Source: Diphasiastrum complanatum (lineage: Eukaryota > Streptophyta > Lycopodiopsida > Lycopodiales > Lycopodiaceae). Taken from it: DNA of 64,000 nt. A program made the translations under genes and the position numbers. Of the stretch, positions 34,062-45,872 are shown one piece after another. Position 1 is the first letter of the stretch. Each line of letters begins with the position of its first letter. The stretch covers positions 21,829,285 to 21,893,284 of the forward strand of contig CM055106.1 in the NCBI GenBank assembly GCA_029204225.1, given 5' to 3'. The notes under the pieces were generated by a model. The model saw nothing but the letters and a program-made list of their open reading frames with translations, had not been told where the DNA came from and did not search any database.

Positions 34062-36420
34062 AGTTGAATAATAGTATATCATCCACATAGAGGGTGATGA
34101 TGATGAAGAAATTTGATACAGACTTGAAGTAGATGTTCGAGTCTACTAAGTTTGGAATAATGTATTTATTTTTTGGAACTAGGCTCTGGGTGACTATTTC
34201 AGCCCATAGAGTGTCCTGTAAATTTTGCACACAAGGTGTTGCTTACCCCTCAATTCGTATCCTTATGGTTGTGACATAAAGATTTTCTCTTCAATGTTCT
34301 CGTTGAGGAAAGCGGTCTGGGCATCCATTTGATGGACTTCGAGATCTCCTGAGGCTGCAAAGGAAAGTAATAGTCAGATCGAAGCATGTTTGACGATTCG
34401 ACTGAAGGTCTCGGCATAATCTAGATCTGGAATCTAGGAATAGCCTTTGGCGACTAGCCTAGCTTTGTATCGATTTAGCCTTCCTTCAACATCATACTTC
34501 ACCTTGAATATCCATTTGAATGGAATAAAATTTCTTTCCTTTGGAAGCTCAGTGACTGTCCACGTTTGATTCTCTATCTGAGAATCGAATTCCATGTCCA
34601 TCGTTGCTTTCCATTGATTAGCATAAGCTGTAGACATCGCCTTCGAAACTATATTTGGTTCCTGCATGAAGTAGCATACTGCATAGTCCATAAATCTGGA
34701 TGGAGGCTGTTTGGGTCAATTCGATCTTCTTGGTTGAATTTTGACCCTCTGCTGTTCAGACTCATTTTTTGAGTTTGTATCAATTTTCTAGATTTTTTAT
34801 CCTGGAGTCTTTTTCGATACATGGATCAAAAATTTCTTCGATATTTGGATTGGAAATTTCTCGAGCTTTTCTCTTGTGGTTGATAGATTGATCTTTCACA
34901 AAAATGAAATCTCTGCTCGTGAATGTTTCTTCTGTTTCCAAATTGTAGAGCATGTATGTATGGTGATATGGGGGGTAGCCTATGAAAATCGATTTTATGC
35001 TTTTTTCATCCAACTTCTTTCTTAGATATTTGGGGATTTGAGCATAAGCAATGCATCCAAACACTCTAATATTCTTGAGTAATGGTTTTGATCCTGTCCA
35101 TACCTCATAAGGTGTCTTGCCATTCAGGGCTTTGGTGATGGATCAATTTTATAGATAGGTGGCTGTAGTAACAACTTTTGCCTAAAATTTTTTCGGAAGA
35201 GAGGCATTGGCACTTTCGATGAGTGTCTAATTCTTCCGTTCAGCTACACCATTGGACTAAGGTGAGTAGCTAGTTGTGAATTGTTGATGTATTTTGGTGG
35301 ACTTGCATAATTCGGTGGAGATAAATTCTCCCCCTCCATTTGTGCATAGAAGTTTGATCTTCCTCTGGGTCTGATTTTCTGCAAACATCTTGAATTGCAT
35401 GAAGAACTTGAATGCCTTTGATTTCTTTTTTAGAAAATAGGTTACAGTTCTTCGAGAGATTTCATCGATGAAGGTTAGGAGGTATGGAGCTCCCCATTTG
35501 GAAGTAGTTTGCATCGGGCCACAGATGTTGCTATGTACAAGATCTAGCAAGCCTTTGGAAGTATGAATTGAGTCATAAATGAAAGAAGTTCTAGCATGTT
35601 GTTGATTATACAGCCTTCACATGGAGAAGTTGGCTTGATGACAGAAGCAGATCTTGTACTATTCTCTGAGTCGACATTTGTTGAATACTATTGAAGTTTA
35701 AATGGCCTAATCTGAAATGCCAAAGCATATTAGATAATTTAGAGGTAGAAGTGTGAAGTGCTTGACTATTGGAAGAATAACAGTGGCTGAGTTTGTAGAG
35801 GTTGCCACTTCTTCTCCTGAAAGCTAAAACTTTCAAGGATTTGTCAAGGATGGTGCAGCCGATTGTATCGAATTCAACCCTCCGACCTGAATCAGTGATT
35901 TTGCTAACTGAGAGTAAATTCTTGGTCAATTTTGGAACGTGGAGAACGTTGGCCTTTCTGAAATTCAATTTTGACTGTTCCTTCACCCTGGATCGAATAT
36001 GATGAGTTGTCTCCAAATTGCACAACTTAAGAGTGGATGAAAGATTTATGATCTTTGAACCAGTCTTGATGGTGAGTCATGTGTTTAGTTGCTCTAGAAT
36101 CGATATACTAGGAATCGATATCATGTTGTTCTCCGACCTTGGTCATAAAGGCTGCTTCATCTTTGCTGCTCAGTCAAAAAAATTGTTGAAGCACTATGTG
36201 CTTGTTGTTGAAACTGCTTCTTCTTCTCATTGTTAAATTTCAAACTCTTTCAGTCCTTGATTTCAGGTCCAATTCTCTTGCAATATCTATAGAATAGTTT
36301 CTGCTTTGGTAGGAAAGATGAAGAGTTCAAATTCAATCCTAAGCCAAAATTCAACCTTGAGCCAAAATTCGATCATGAGTCAAAATTCAACCCAGACTAC
36401 ATATTGCTCTTCTTTTTGGA
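34062..36420 (-). pseudogene. Copia element C: gag end, integrase and RT start
   Basis: From the right: a degraded knuckle YRYCKRIGPEIKD (about 36270), pre-integrase MLWHFRLGHLNFNSIQQM, integrase DLVHSNICGPM, YLLTFIDEISRRTVTYFLKK and LCTNGGGEFIST, then MFGCIAYAQIPKYLRKKL, SIFIGYPPYHHTYMLY, and RT start NQWKATMDMEFDSQIENQTW with FKWIFKVKYDVEGRLNRYKA RLVAKGYS and finally TLYVDDILLF at about 34065. Multiple stops and shifts are present. RT beyond the catalytic motif and most of RNase H are missing at the gypsy junction. It belongs to a different lineage from the copia pieces at 12.6 and 28 kb. Confidence 0.88.
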
Positions 36421-36602
36421 TCTGAACTTCTGATTTTTGGAATATAGAGCTTGAGGATCCGACCTTGTGCTTGAGGAAGTTGTAGATGCAGGAAACATTA
36501 TTTTGAGCAAACTGTGACAAGATATACTTGTAATTAGTTATAGTTTTCCAGAACAGATGAAGTACAAAACAAGATTTGAGTTTTACACCCCAAATGGCAA
36601 GC

Positions 36603-36824
36603 TCACCTAAACAACTCCGTGACACTCACATCCAACCACCTATACTTAGTTTGCAAGCTCCAAAGTAATAGGCAAGCTCGCAAATTTGACATTTGTGCAC
36701 CCTCGTACAAAGGAGTGGATGCCAAGGCACACATCATGTCTTCTTCCCTTGTCAATGTGGCTTCGGGTGGGTTTGTGAAGAATGCATCCATCATGTCATC
36801 CATGTCACCCTCGTGATCGTGCAT
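36603..36824 (-). pseudogene. CACTA transposase N-terminal exon
   Basis: Minus-strand ORF MHDHEGDMDDMMDAFF... continuing to TPLYEGAQMSNLRACLLLWS and YRWLDVSVTELFR, then GTGAGCTT, a good splice donor. The TNP2 copy at 53.28 kb starts its next exon with LLKNKILPEGN, so the exon boundary agrees. Sequence to the left (36420-36600) has no further TNP2 exon. Confidence 0.78.
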
Positions 36825-36924
36825 TGTGATATGTCCAACGATGTATGACTAAAAATCTCGATAATTGCATCAGGCCCCGAGATATCCCCAAAATATTGTC
36901 GTGTTGTTTAAAAAGTGTACTTTT

Positions 36925-37030
36925 CGAGGGATATATCGAGGGACGTCAGTATATCCCTCGGGTGTTAGACTCATCGAAGTGAGTGTGTTCCGAGGGATAT
37001 ATCGAGGGCGGTCGGTATATCTCTCAGCCT
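36925..37030 (+). repeat. Duplicated hairpin motif
   Basis: CGAGGGATATA (36925-36935) pairs with TATATCCCTCG (36950-36960) across a 14-nt loop. A second, less perfect copy starts at 36991 (CGAGGGATATATCGAGGG) and ends TATATCTCTCAG. Unit spacing is 66 bp. Confidence 0.8.
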
Positions 37031-37328
37031 ATAAACTGATTTGCCTAGAGTGTGTTCTGAGGTTTTTTTGAGGACCATAAAGATTAATTTTTTGACAATT
37101 ATTCCAAGGGACAGAAAATGCATAAAAAAAATTCAAGGTAGAATAGAGCCATAGTACTAGTTTCATTTTGCTCTAAATATGGACTCCATTCAGCCCTAGG
37201 AGTCTTTTTCGCCACTTCTGATGAAGTTGGTAAGCAAAATCATTTGTTCATAATTGTGAATAAATTTATTTTCAAATGTTTAAGATACATTTCATACACT
37301 TAAAGACTGATGAAGTACACTTATGATA

Positions 37329-37421
37329 AACAAAATATATATTCATACATAAATGTTCCAAGTACAAAGATATATTAAACAAAATACATATTCATACATA
37401 AATGTTCCAAGTACAAAGCGT
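37329..37421 (+). repeat. Tandem duplication, unit about 48 bp
   Basis: Two near-identical copies of AAACAAAATAYATATTCATA followed by CATAAATGTTCCAAGTACAAAG. Confidence 0.85.
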
Positions 37422-37476
37422 GTAGCCAATAGTATCATGAAATCATTGTTTTTATCAACGATCTCGCTCAACCATA

Positions 37477-38286
37477 ATGAATCCATCTACTAGTTCTTCT
37501 CTAATCAACAGACTCGATGGGAGTAACTACCATCTCTAGAAGTTCAAAATGAAGGTCACACTACTAGCCAAGGAACTGTGGAACATTATTGATGGCACAA
37601 AAACTAAACCTGAAGGTGATGCAGCCACTATCACCAAATGGAGATTGAAAGATGACAAGGACTTTGCCGTTATTACTCTCAATATCAAAGACAATCAAAT
37701 CAGTCACATACATGATGTTCAGACGACTAAGGATGCATGGGACATCCTAGTGACCCTCTACGATATCAGGGACGTCACCTCCAAACTCCATTTGAGGAAG
37801 AAATTTTTCACCCTGAGAATGTCTGAAGCAGTAAGTGTTTCGAGCCATATCAAGACTTTCCAAAATCATATGGTACAGATGACTGCAACTGGCTCAATCA
37901 TAGAAGATATCGATGCTGTTATAACTCTATTATTGAGTCTTCTTGAGGCCTATGAGACTCTGGGTCCTCGCAATTTCGATCCAGGAGAAGATCACCCTTT
38001 CAAAAATGATTTTATTACTTCAACAAGAGGAGGCAGACAAGAAGCCAAGAAAATGCTATCGGTAGTCGACATGGATTACAAGAGTATTCATGCATGTCAC
38101 AACGATTGTATTTTATATCGACACGAGTTTGAGGAGCCAAGCACGTGTCTACATTGTGGGAAAACCCATTACATGCAAGATTTATGGGGAGACACCATAC
38201 CCTCCAAAGTGGTATCACCACAACATTTTGGAAGATTTTTGACCCTATTACCGAGGTTAAGCAAAAAAACAAAAAAAATCAGATAG
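37477..38286 (+). pseudogene. Chimeric ORF: copia gag fused to CACTA transposase
   Basis: The first part is a copia gag of the LDGSNYHLWK type: MNPSTSSSLINRLDGSNYHL, a TAG in place of Trp, then KFKMKVTLLAKELWNIIDG and TTKDAWDILVTLYDIRDVTS up to about 37960. Without a stop it changes to TNP2: EAKKMLSVVDMDYKSIHACH NDCILYRHEF, CLHCGKTH and IPSKVVSPQHFGRFLTLLPR L, matching the copy at 53.3-53.6 kb (HACPKDCILYR, CPICDTP). The main open segment is 245 codons from 37549. Whether it is expressed is unknown. Confidence 0.85.
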
Positions 38287-38289
38287 TTT

Positions 38290-38890
38290 AGAGTCAAGGA
38301 TCTAATGAAGGAGGCTCAGGGATCTAGGGTAAGTGGATTAGGGTAAGGGTCTTAGATTTTAGGTTTAAGGGATTAGAGTCTAGGGCTTAGGGTTTATAAT
38401 CTATAATAAAAGAGTTAGGGCTTTGTATTTAGAGGTTAAAGTTCAGAACTTAGGGTCTAGTGTTTGGAATTAAGGGTAAGGGATCTAGGAAAAAGGGTTA
38501 AGATTAAAGTGTTAGGATTTTAGGGCTTAGGACTTAGGGTTTAGGATTTAGGATTTATGGTAAGGGCTCTAGGTAAGGGGATTTACGGATCTAGCACTTG
38601 GGATTTAGTACGGAGTTTAGTGCGAGTTTAGAGTATAGGGTTTAGGATTTAGAATTTAGAGTAAGTTGTCTAGGGAAATGGGAATAGGGTATAGGGTTCA
38701 GGGTTTAGGGTATAGGATTTAGAGTTTAACATTTAGGATATAGGGTTCAAAGTTCATAGTTTAGAGTTTAGGATTTAGGGATGAGGGTATAGGGTTCATG
38801 GTTCAAGGTTTAGGGTTTGGCATTTAGGATATAGGATTTAGGATCCAAGGTTCATGATTTAGAGTTGAGGGTTTAAAGTTTACAGGTCAG
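38290..38890 (+). repeat. Degenerate telomere-like array
   Basis: Dense variants of TTTAGGG / TTAGGGTTTA / TAGGGTTTAGGATTTA over 600 bp, none in long perfect runs. It starts right after the TNP2 part of the chimeric ORF. Confidence 0.85.
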
Positions 38891-41800
38891 AATTAATGGA
38901 CTTTTAGAGGTTTAGATCATATGTGGAAATTAAAGCTTTCTTATAGAAACGTGTATGTAGGATTCTTTACGATAGAAAGTGCTACTTATGGAACACAAAC
39001 TTATAAGAAATGGTATTTCTCTCCCAACGCAATTTGTTTGTAGTAAGGTTTATTGTTTGAATTGTATTGTACCTTCCATTAAACATTATAGTGAATGCCA
39101 ACTAGAGCTCTATGACATTTTAAAGATTAAACGATGTAGTCACAAGATGTAGAATTGCTAGGTAAACAAGATTTGGTCATAGTTAGTATGCTAGACTTGT
39201 GAATAGGTTTTGATCCTTGGAAGCTTGAATGGCATGGATTTGCCCAAGTCTCATAACATTCGAAATCTAATAAGGCTTCATAGAGTTTGACGGGTCAATA
39301 TGGCACGGATCTGCCATGACATCTAATGCTATACTTGGACCATACCTTCTTTTACGTATGTAAAAAATGATAGCTTTATACCTATGTTAAAAATTACTCT
39401 TTAGATTTTATATGTTGCTTTTGTCCTAAGACTAATCAGTATGGCTTCTGCCCTAATACGGTAGTTCAAAGTCATTATCTTTCGGATGAGGCAATACATC
39501 CTTCTGCATCTGTCTCTCATCTCAAGTTTTTATTAAAATACCCAGAGTCTACTGACTTGAAATTATGGCTAAATTTCCAAGAACATAACGTTTGAGGAGA
39601 GCAAGAAAGTTGTAGAAAAACCAACATTGATATTGCATGGAGCTTTAATTTGCTCCTTCTAGGATACCTCATAGATAGAAATCAGATCATAAAACAAACA
39701 AAATAAGAAATCAGATTCATAAAACAAACAAAATTAGGAAAACAACATTAATCTTAGATATTGATCAATGTAACAAATATCGTGTAGATCATACTATAGG
39801 CGATAGATCCATTGTTTAAGAGTCGATGAAACACATGGACATAACCTTAATAAAAAATTCAAAGATCACATGCCATGGTAACAACTTTTCTAGCAGAATG
39901 CAACAATGTTGGAAATTTTGATTTTTTGAATCTAGATTCTTATTACTTTTTTTGTACTAGAGGGCATTCATAGCTTACAAGTCTGAAAACAACTATCTCA
40001 AGAATATCCCCATGTTGTTTCCTTTTATAATGTTAGTGCCATTGCTTTTAACAAGATGATAGTGGAGGAAGCTAAACAACTTGCTTGAGACTTGTTTCAA
40101 ATTTAATTTATATTTTATTCATTACCAACTCAAGGTGTCTCAAATCCAAGAAGAAAGCTGCTGCCTCCACTAAGACTTTGAAATCCATGGGCCAACTAAC
40201 ATGGAGATTTCTGAGTAAAAAAACATGGAAGGGATTAAGGCTATTGAGCTAGTAATAAGTGGTCTCTCAAGAGTTTTGCTGATGGTAAGCTCTCCCTTGC
40301 TGAAATGGAAAAAGAATTTCAAAGGTAATACTCTAAGTTTTGTTTCAATTCATGTTCAACGAATGACGTTAGTATTTTCTTACAATATTTATAAGTGATG
40401 TTCATGAAGGTCCATGAGGCTCTTGTTACGAGATTAAATTGTCAAGGCTTTGAGTAGTAGACACAAATCCTTTGAGTAGTACAATTGAGGCCCTAGTTCC
40501 ATTCTTGATATTATTGGAGAAATGGTAGTCACTTTAACCATGCCCAACATAGGATTAAATTCTTTCTTTTTTTTTCCATGCTAAGCATAGCTCTTTCTTT
40601 TTTCAAATTGTCGAAGGAAAAAAGATAAGGCTATTTCAAAACAACTTAAAGAACACATCTTGAAGGCCAGGGCAGAAGAAAAGGATAGAAAAATGTTGAC
40701 ACTGGGTGAGGAGGACCTACCTTCCTAAATGTGTCAATGATCAATCATGTTTTATACCATAGGAGAAGATGATTGTAAAGACATTATCAAAATTTTGAAG
40801 AAAAGGACTTACACATTGTGCATTGTAGATATCTCAGATGATTGTTAAATGATGATTTGCCATTCAAATACACGGAAATTTGCAATGTGATGCAGGGCCT
40901 CATAGAGTTTTTCTCTATGGAAAATTGTCTTTCATTTAAGTTGGCAATTTGCTGGAGTTCAAAAAGCCCTTTTTGCATTCTCCAATAATGGAATAGACAA
41001 TGTTGTTTGGTGAGTTTTAAGATACTAACAATTTATTTTAAAATTTGATATATTCTATGCTTAACATAATTTTTATGTTTGCATTATCACAATTGTTTGT
41101 TATCATTTTTTTAGATACAAGTCAAATGTCAAAAGCTCAGGTGGGACACAACTAGGCAACACGATTGAATACATAATCATTGGTTATTATTTATTAGATG
41201 ACAAATGTTCAATGTTGCATTACAACACCTTCAGACTGACAAGTTTTAGCAACCTATTCTAATACCTAGCAGTTACTAGAAAGTTAAAAAATCTATGACG
41301 TATTACGTGTCTTGTCCCTATCAAAAGCCACAATAGTTAATAAATTATTTGATTGAGATTTGTTTTTGAACCTAGCTAATTAGGTGCTCAATTAATTTAG
41401 TGGTTGTGGTACTACTAGTGCATGTGTTGTTCAAAAAGGCAAACATGTTGCTGCTATAGAGTTCAGATGGTTTCACGCCACCGACAAGTCCCTTTGCTTG
41501 GCCCTTTCACTTGCCACCCATTTTTTGAAACTTGACAAGTGAGTTGACGGACCACCCCTATTTCACATTTGGTTGGTGAGTGTTAAATGAAAGGATACAA
41601 TATGATTGGCCCATTTGAATGTTGATTTAGATTTAACGTCTTATTTTTGAAAGGCAAGTATGAAACTTCTAATGTTAAAAGATTGAAGGAGCTATAAGGT
41701 TTTTTCTCAAACAATACCTTTCAACTGGAAAGGTCAAAATTGAAATATATTTCATTGAAAGGAATATCGACAATGAAGGACTGGGAACAGTTTAAAATGT

Positions 41801-42721
41801 AGGCCAACATGCTAGGGGCAACTCAATATGCCAGGGGACATTGCCTAGACCAAAAAATTGGCGACACAACTGTGGAGGAAGTAGTTGAGGTTGCTACTAT
41901 TTGAAACTTCTCCAAAAGAAGAAAAGTACTTTAACGATATCAATGGCTTTTGGTTTATCTAATGTACTTTCTTTCATTGCTATAAAAATTGTAATCTTTT
42001 TGTCTATATTTAATAGGAAATTGGAGTCATGAGATTTTTAAGAATAATTTAGATTTTATTTTTGAATAATTTCTTTTACAATGTTACTTTGTTCATGAAA
42101 GATTATGTTAAAATAAATGTTTTGTTTATTTTCAAGAATGTATTAAAATTTTTAAATTCATACTCTTCATGAAAATGGTGAATGCTATTATTGATTAGAT
42201 TTTTATTATTTTGATTTCTAAAAAAAGATTAACAAAATAACATTTATTTTTTGAGACAATACTAACAACTAATTTTCTTCAAAAGAATTTGTATTTTTTT
42301 TACCAATCATATAATCTTGTTTATTTTAAAATAATTTATTTTTGTTTTAGTAGATTGTTTTATAATATCCTTAAAGTTTTAAGGAACATAGATTCTAAAT
42401 ATCTCTATAGATATTTAAATAATATATTATTTAAAAAAATAAAAAATATTCATCAAAATTCATATTATAATTATTAAAAATAATTATTTTAACACAAACT
42501 CTTTCATTTCAAACAATTTAAAAAAACTAAAATGTTTGTAATAAAATAATGTTTCAAAGAAGTAAATATTAAAAATTTATTAATTTTATTGTTTTTATGC
42601 TTAACGATTTTTTTTGTTAAATTGATTTATTTTACATATGTACTAGTTTGAAAAATAATTTTATAAATTAAGTTGATTAGCATGATTACAATTAATATCA
42701 AAATGTTATAGTTTTTGAATG
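38891..42721. other. AT-rich, no gene recognised
   Basis: Nearly 4 kb with only short ORFs. A frame near 40030 reads VSAIAFNKMIVEEAKQLA, and near 41435 GKHVAAIEFRWFHATDKSLC LALSLATHF; both could be relics of genes or transposons I do not recognise. The segment 41950-42720 is extremely AT-rich with homopolymer runs. No TIR, LTR or PBS was found. Confidence 0.4.
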
Positions 42722-43703
42722 TTAACAATATAGTTTTGTTAAGCACTTCGAATATTTTGACATTTTTTTGAAAAAATTTAAAATAATATGGGTGTCCACA
42801 TCATTTCTCTTTTTTTTGGTCAAAAGGTAGCTCAAAATATTGCTTAAGAAATTTTTGTTGATAGGTTGAGTGTGATTGTTTTTTCTCCATGGCTTGGAAG
42901 TGATTTGGATGGGTTCTACGGTTTGTTGTTGCACAAAGCACTCCAATAGGAATGAGTGTATGATACAGTAAATTCTCTGAAGATATTATTCTTCAGAAAG
43001 AATTCATCGAATTCTTTGTTCTTGAATTTTCTCCCACTGTCACTTTTGAGCTTCTTGACCTTCTTATTGGTTTCACTCTCAGCTATGCTTTTGAATGTCT
43101 TAAAACTTTCAAGCGTCTGAGATTTCTGCTTCAACGTCCAAATCTGAGTCCTCCTCGTGTAGTTGTCTGTGTATGTAACGAAGTACCTAGATCCTCCAAT
43201 AGATGGCACCTCCATTGGTCCACAGGTGTCGGTGTGAATCAGCTCAAGTACTTTAGTGGATCTTGTTGGATGTATCTCTGAAAAACGTTCCCTATGCTGC
43301 TTCCCAAAAATACACACATCACATTTGTCAATCCCCTCCTTGACATCGTAATCGAACCTGTTCAACATCTCGTCATTTGCCAAGGTCTGGAGACTCTTGC
43401 ATCCTAGATGCCCCATCCGCCTACGCCAAAGATTGTTGGTTTTGTTGGAGTCAACCGTCAGACACAACATAGGTCTTTCGTCAGTTCCTCTTTGTAGCTG
43501 ATACAAGTCTCTTGTCTTGAATCCAATGTTGATTGGTCTGTCATCCATCTGAATGCTGCACCATTCTTTTTTTTTTTCCACATAATCAAGTATCGCGTCA
43601 TCAAAAGCTTATCTTGTACTATAAATCTTTGATCTACCATAACTTTCTTATCTGAACTCTGATAGAGATGAGGCCAAAAGCAAAATTGATCTACTCTTTG
43701 CAT
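42722..43703 (-). pseudogene. Copia pre-integrase and integrase fragment
   Basis: From the right: LYQLQRG, NNLWRRRMGHLGCKSLQTLA, CDVCIFGKQHRERFSE (zinc-binding HHCC module), VLELIHTDTCGPMEVPSIGG, YFVTYTDNYTRRTQIWTLKQ and KKLKSDSGRKFKNKEF. The core has SDSGRKF where SDNGGEF is usual, so the second catalytic region is altered. The C-terminal PQQNG motif is replaced by unrelated sequence at about 42950. Confidence 0.85.
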
Positions 43704-44479
43704 AAAATATGATGAAATGTTCGTATCTTGATTATGATTCTATAGAAATTAAGAGCTTGCATTTTCATTTCATAATTGACCTCTGCATTTTCAAATTTGG
43801 AAAAACATAAAGGAAAATTCAGACCCAACTTCAAGTTCTCTCTTATTTTAATAGTTTAAGGGAAGAGGATTTGAACCTCTACAAGGTTAAGCCCTGTCTT
43901 CCAAACCTTAATCATACACAAAGGAGTGGTTAATCTAATAACAGAGGGAACATCTTACTCAACCAAGAAGCTAGAAACATCAATACATTATCTACAACAA
44001 TATATTAAGTATTAATCTAAGGGAGAGCAGAATAACAATAAACCTGAACATTGCGAAAAGCAATCACAACACCTACAAGAACAAGACATATAGCATCAAT
44101 AAAAAGTTGCAAAGAAAGCCCACATTGCTAAAACTTCCTTACAAAGCTCCTCAAAGTCATTCTCAAGATGACTCAAAAGTATTCGACAAGCTGATATGCA
44201 AATTATTGTGACAACATGACTGGAGAAATCTAAAAGGCTAGAGGTTCTATTCATGTAAAAACTTCGACCTTTTACACATGAAATTTTGGAGGGAATTTTC
44301 TCCCGCTTGTGGCGTGTGCTTTGTTTATTGGCAGCGTGCTTTGTTTCATGTGCACTATTAATATACTTCAAAAAATGAGCCAAACACACAACTTAGACGG
44401 CGGGCAGCACCAGAAACTAAGAAAACGAGAAAAAATTCCGATCATTTTATTATTCTCTCTCTAACATTCTCTTACTAAG
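43704..44479. other. No gene recognised
   Basis: Only short ORFs without domains. AAACTCCTCTAA-ending MITE sequence begins right of this stretch. Confidence 0.4.
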
Positions 44480-44524
44480 GCACGATTTCTTATACGGCCC
44501 TTTTAGAATCGAAAACTCCTCTAA
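44480..44524. mobile_element. MITE terminus, same family as 25.5 kb
   Basis: ACGGCCCTTTTAGAATCGAA followed by AACTCCTCTAAT matches the right end of the 25490-25863 MITE (AAAGGGTC...AACTCCTCTAATG). The other end was not found, so this is a truncated copy. Confidence 0.65.
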
Positions 44525-44549
44525 TTATGTCTAACATTCGACAAATGTT

Positions 44550-44880
44550 GTGCAATGCTTTTTGCTAAGTTTAAAAAAAATGATTGTGATGCTACGATTT
44601 GGAAAGAACACTACAAAAATGATTCAATTTTCAAAATCCAATGAGCAAATCACATCATTTGAAACATACATAAAACTTCTTACCAACAATGACAATCAAT
44701 CACCAATACAATGTAACGGCTTTTGTTTGTTTTGGTTTTGCAAATGCATGAATTATAAGTTAGTAGTGTCAACAAGGGCATATTATTTCATCACTTTCAT
44801 AAATGATATGTCTCGTAAGGCTTGGATATACTTCTTAAAAAAGAAACTGATTCAACAACAACAATTCAAAAATTTGTGAC
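44550..44880 (+). pseudogene. Copia integrase relic
   Basis: The ORF includes YYFITFINDMSRKAWIYFLK KK, the integrase core motif (F-I-D-D-x-S-R-x-x-W), with N for the first Asp. The upstream FGKNTTKMIQF has no match to known motifs. The piece ends at about 44880. Confidence 0.65.
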
Positions 44881-44938
44881 ATGCATCCAATTTTCAATTG
44901 GAACAATGAAAATCATCATTATACAAACAAATGCTGGA

Positions 44939-45098
44939 AACAAAGTAAATGTGTATCCTTGGAAAGAACCAAGAACAATAGAACTCCCTATCTCATCAAA
45001 CAACAAAAAACGAAATGACAACAAAGTAGATGTATATCCTTGGAAAGAACCAATAACGATAGAACCGCCTATCTCATTAAACAACAAAAAATGAAAGT
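44939..45098 (+). repeat. Tandem 81-bp repeat within an ORF
   Basis: Two copies encode NKV(N/D)VYPWKEPxTIExPIS and preserve the frame (81 nt = 27 codons). Nucleotide differences between the copies are few. Confidence 0.8.
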
Positions 45099-45099
45099 G

Positions 45100-45872
45100 A
45101 TACAAATGGACAAAAACAATGAAACAAAATCTACACTCTCTAATAAATCAATTTCACCAAAAAAAAACTTTTACAAAACTTAGAATAAATTGATTTTTAA
45201 AATAAATGACAAATGTTATAGATTTCATCTAACATTCCAATGTATGTTAAACACTTATAACAAACTACTATCTCAATTTTGAAACTACAAAATAATTTAT
45301 CACAACAATATAAAAAAACACTTTAAACAAATCTAAAATTTTAGGATTCATGCTATTATGACATGGCAAGGCCTTTGTGGTACAATACCACATCGTTCTT
45401 GTTTTTAAAATTTTCATGTTTTTTTTGGGCAGCGGTCGCGCTGCCCCACGGGCATACTGACCTTGCACAAAAAAAAAAAAAAAACTTCCCATTTTTCAAA
45501 AATTTTAACCCTCCCCTTTGACCACCCATCCGTCCAAAACTCCTGCCATGCCCACCCAAAACTCCTGGCCGCACACTTGTGGGCTCACATCGCTAGTCTC
45601 TAAATAAAGAGAGAACTTTATTATTTAATCCTACTTTACTGGTGAAATACATTTCAGACACTAGGAGTGTTGCAGACCGTACATGATTCCATGTTGTCAT
45701 GTTGTTGCATCTGACTGAATCCATAAAAACACCAACCATCAAATGCAGAAAGCAAGCAATTCTGCTAAGATTTTTTAAATTGATGAGAGCACACTCTATT
45801 TGTTAGTGGAAAAGTTACAGGAGACCGCAACAGATTCCTGCTATTGAGGAATGGACGAGTATGCAGGATTGC
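45100..45872. other. 3' flank of the MDR gene, no other gene
   Basis: It contains an A-run at 45470-45484 and a GC-rich island near 45430. No domain-bearing ORF was found. Confidence 0.4.

Noticed and set aside
36603-36824. TNP2 N-terminal exon as the direct partner of the TNP2 C-terminal half at 26.4-28.1 kb
   Set aside because: Possible, same strand, but about 350 intervening residues are absent, whereas the 52.8-54.7 kb half stops close to where the C-terminal half begins. Kept only as an alternative to the inversion.
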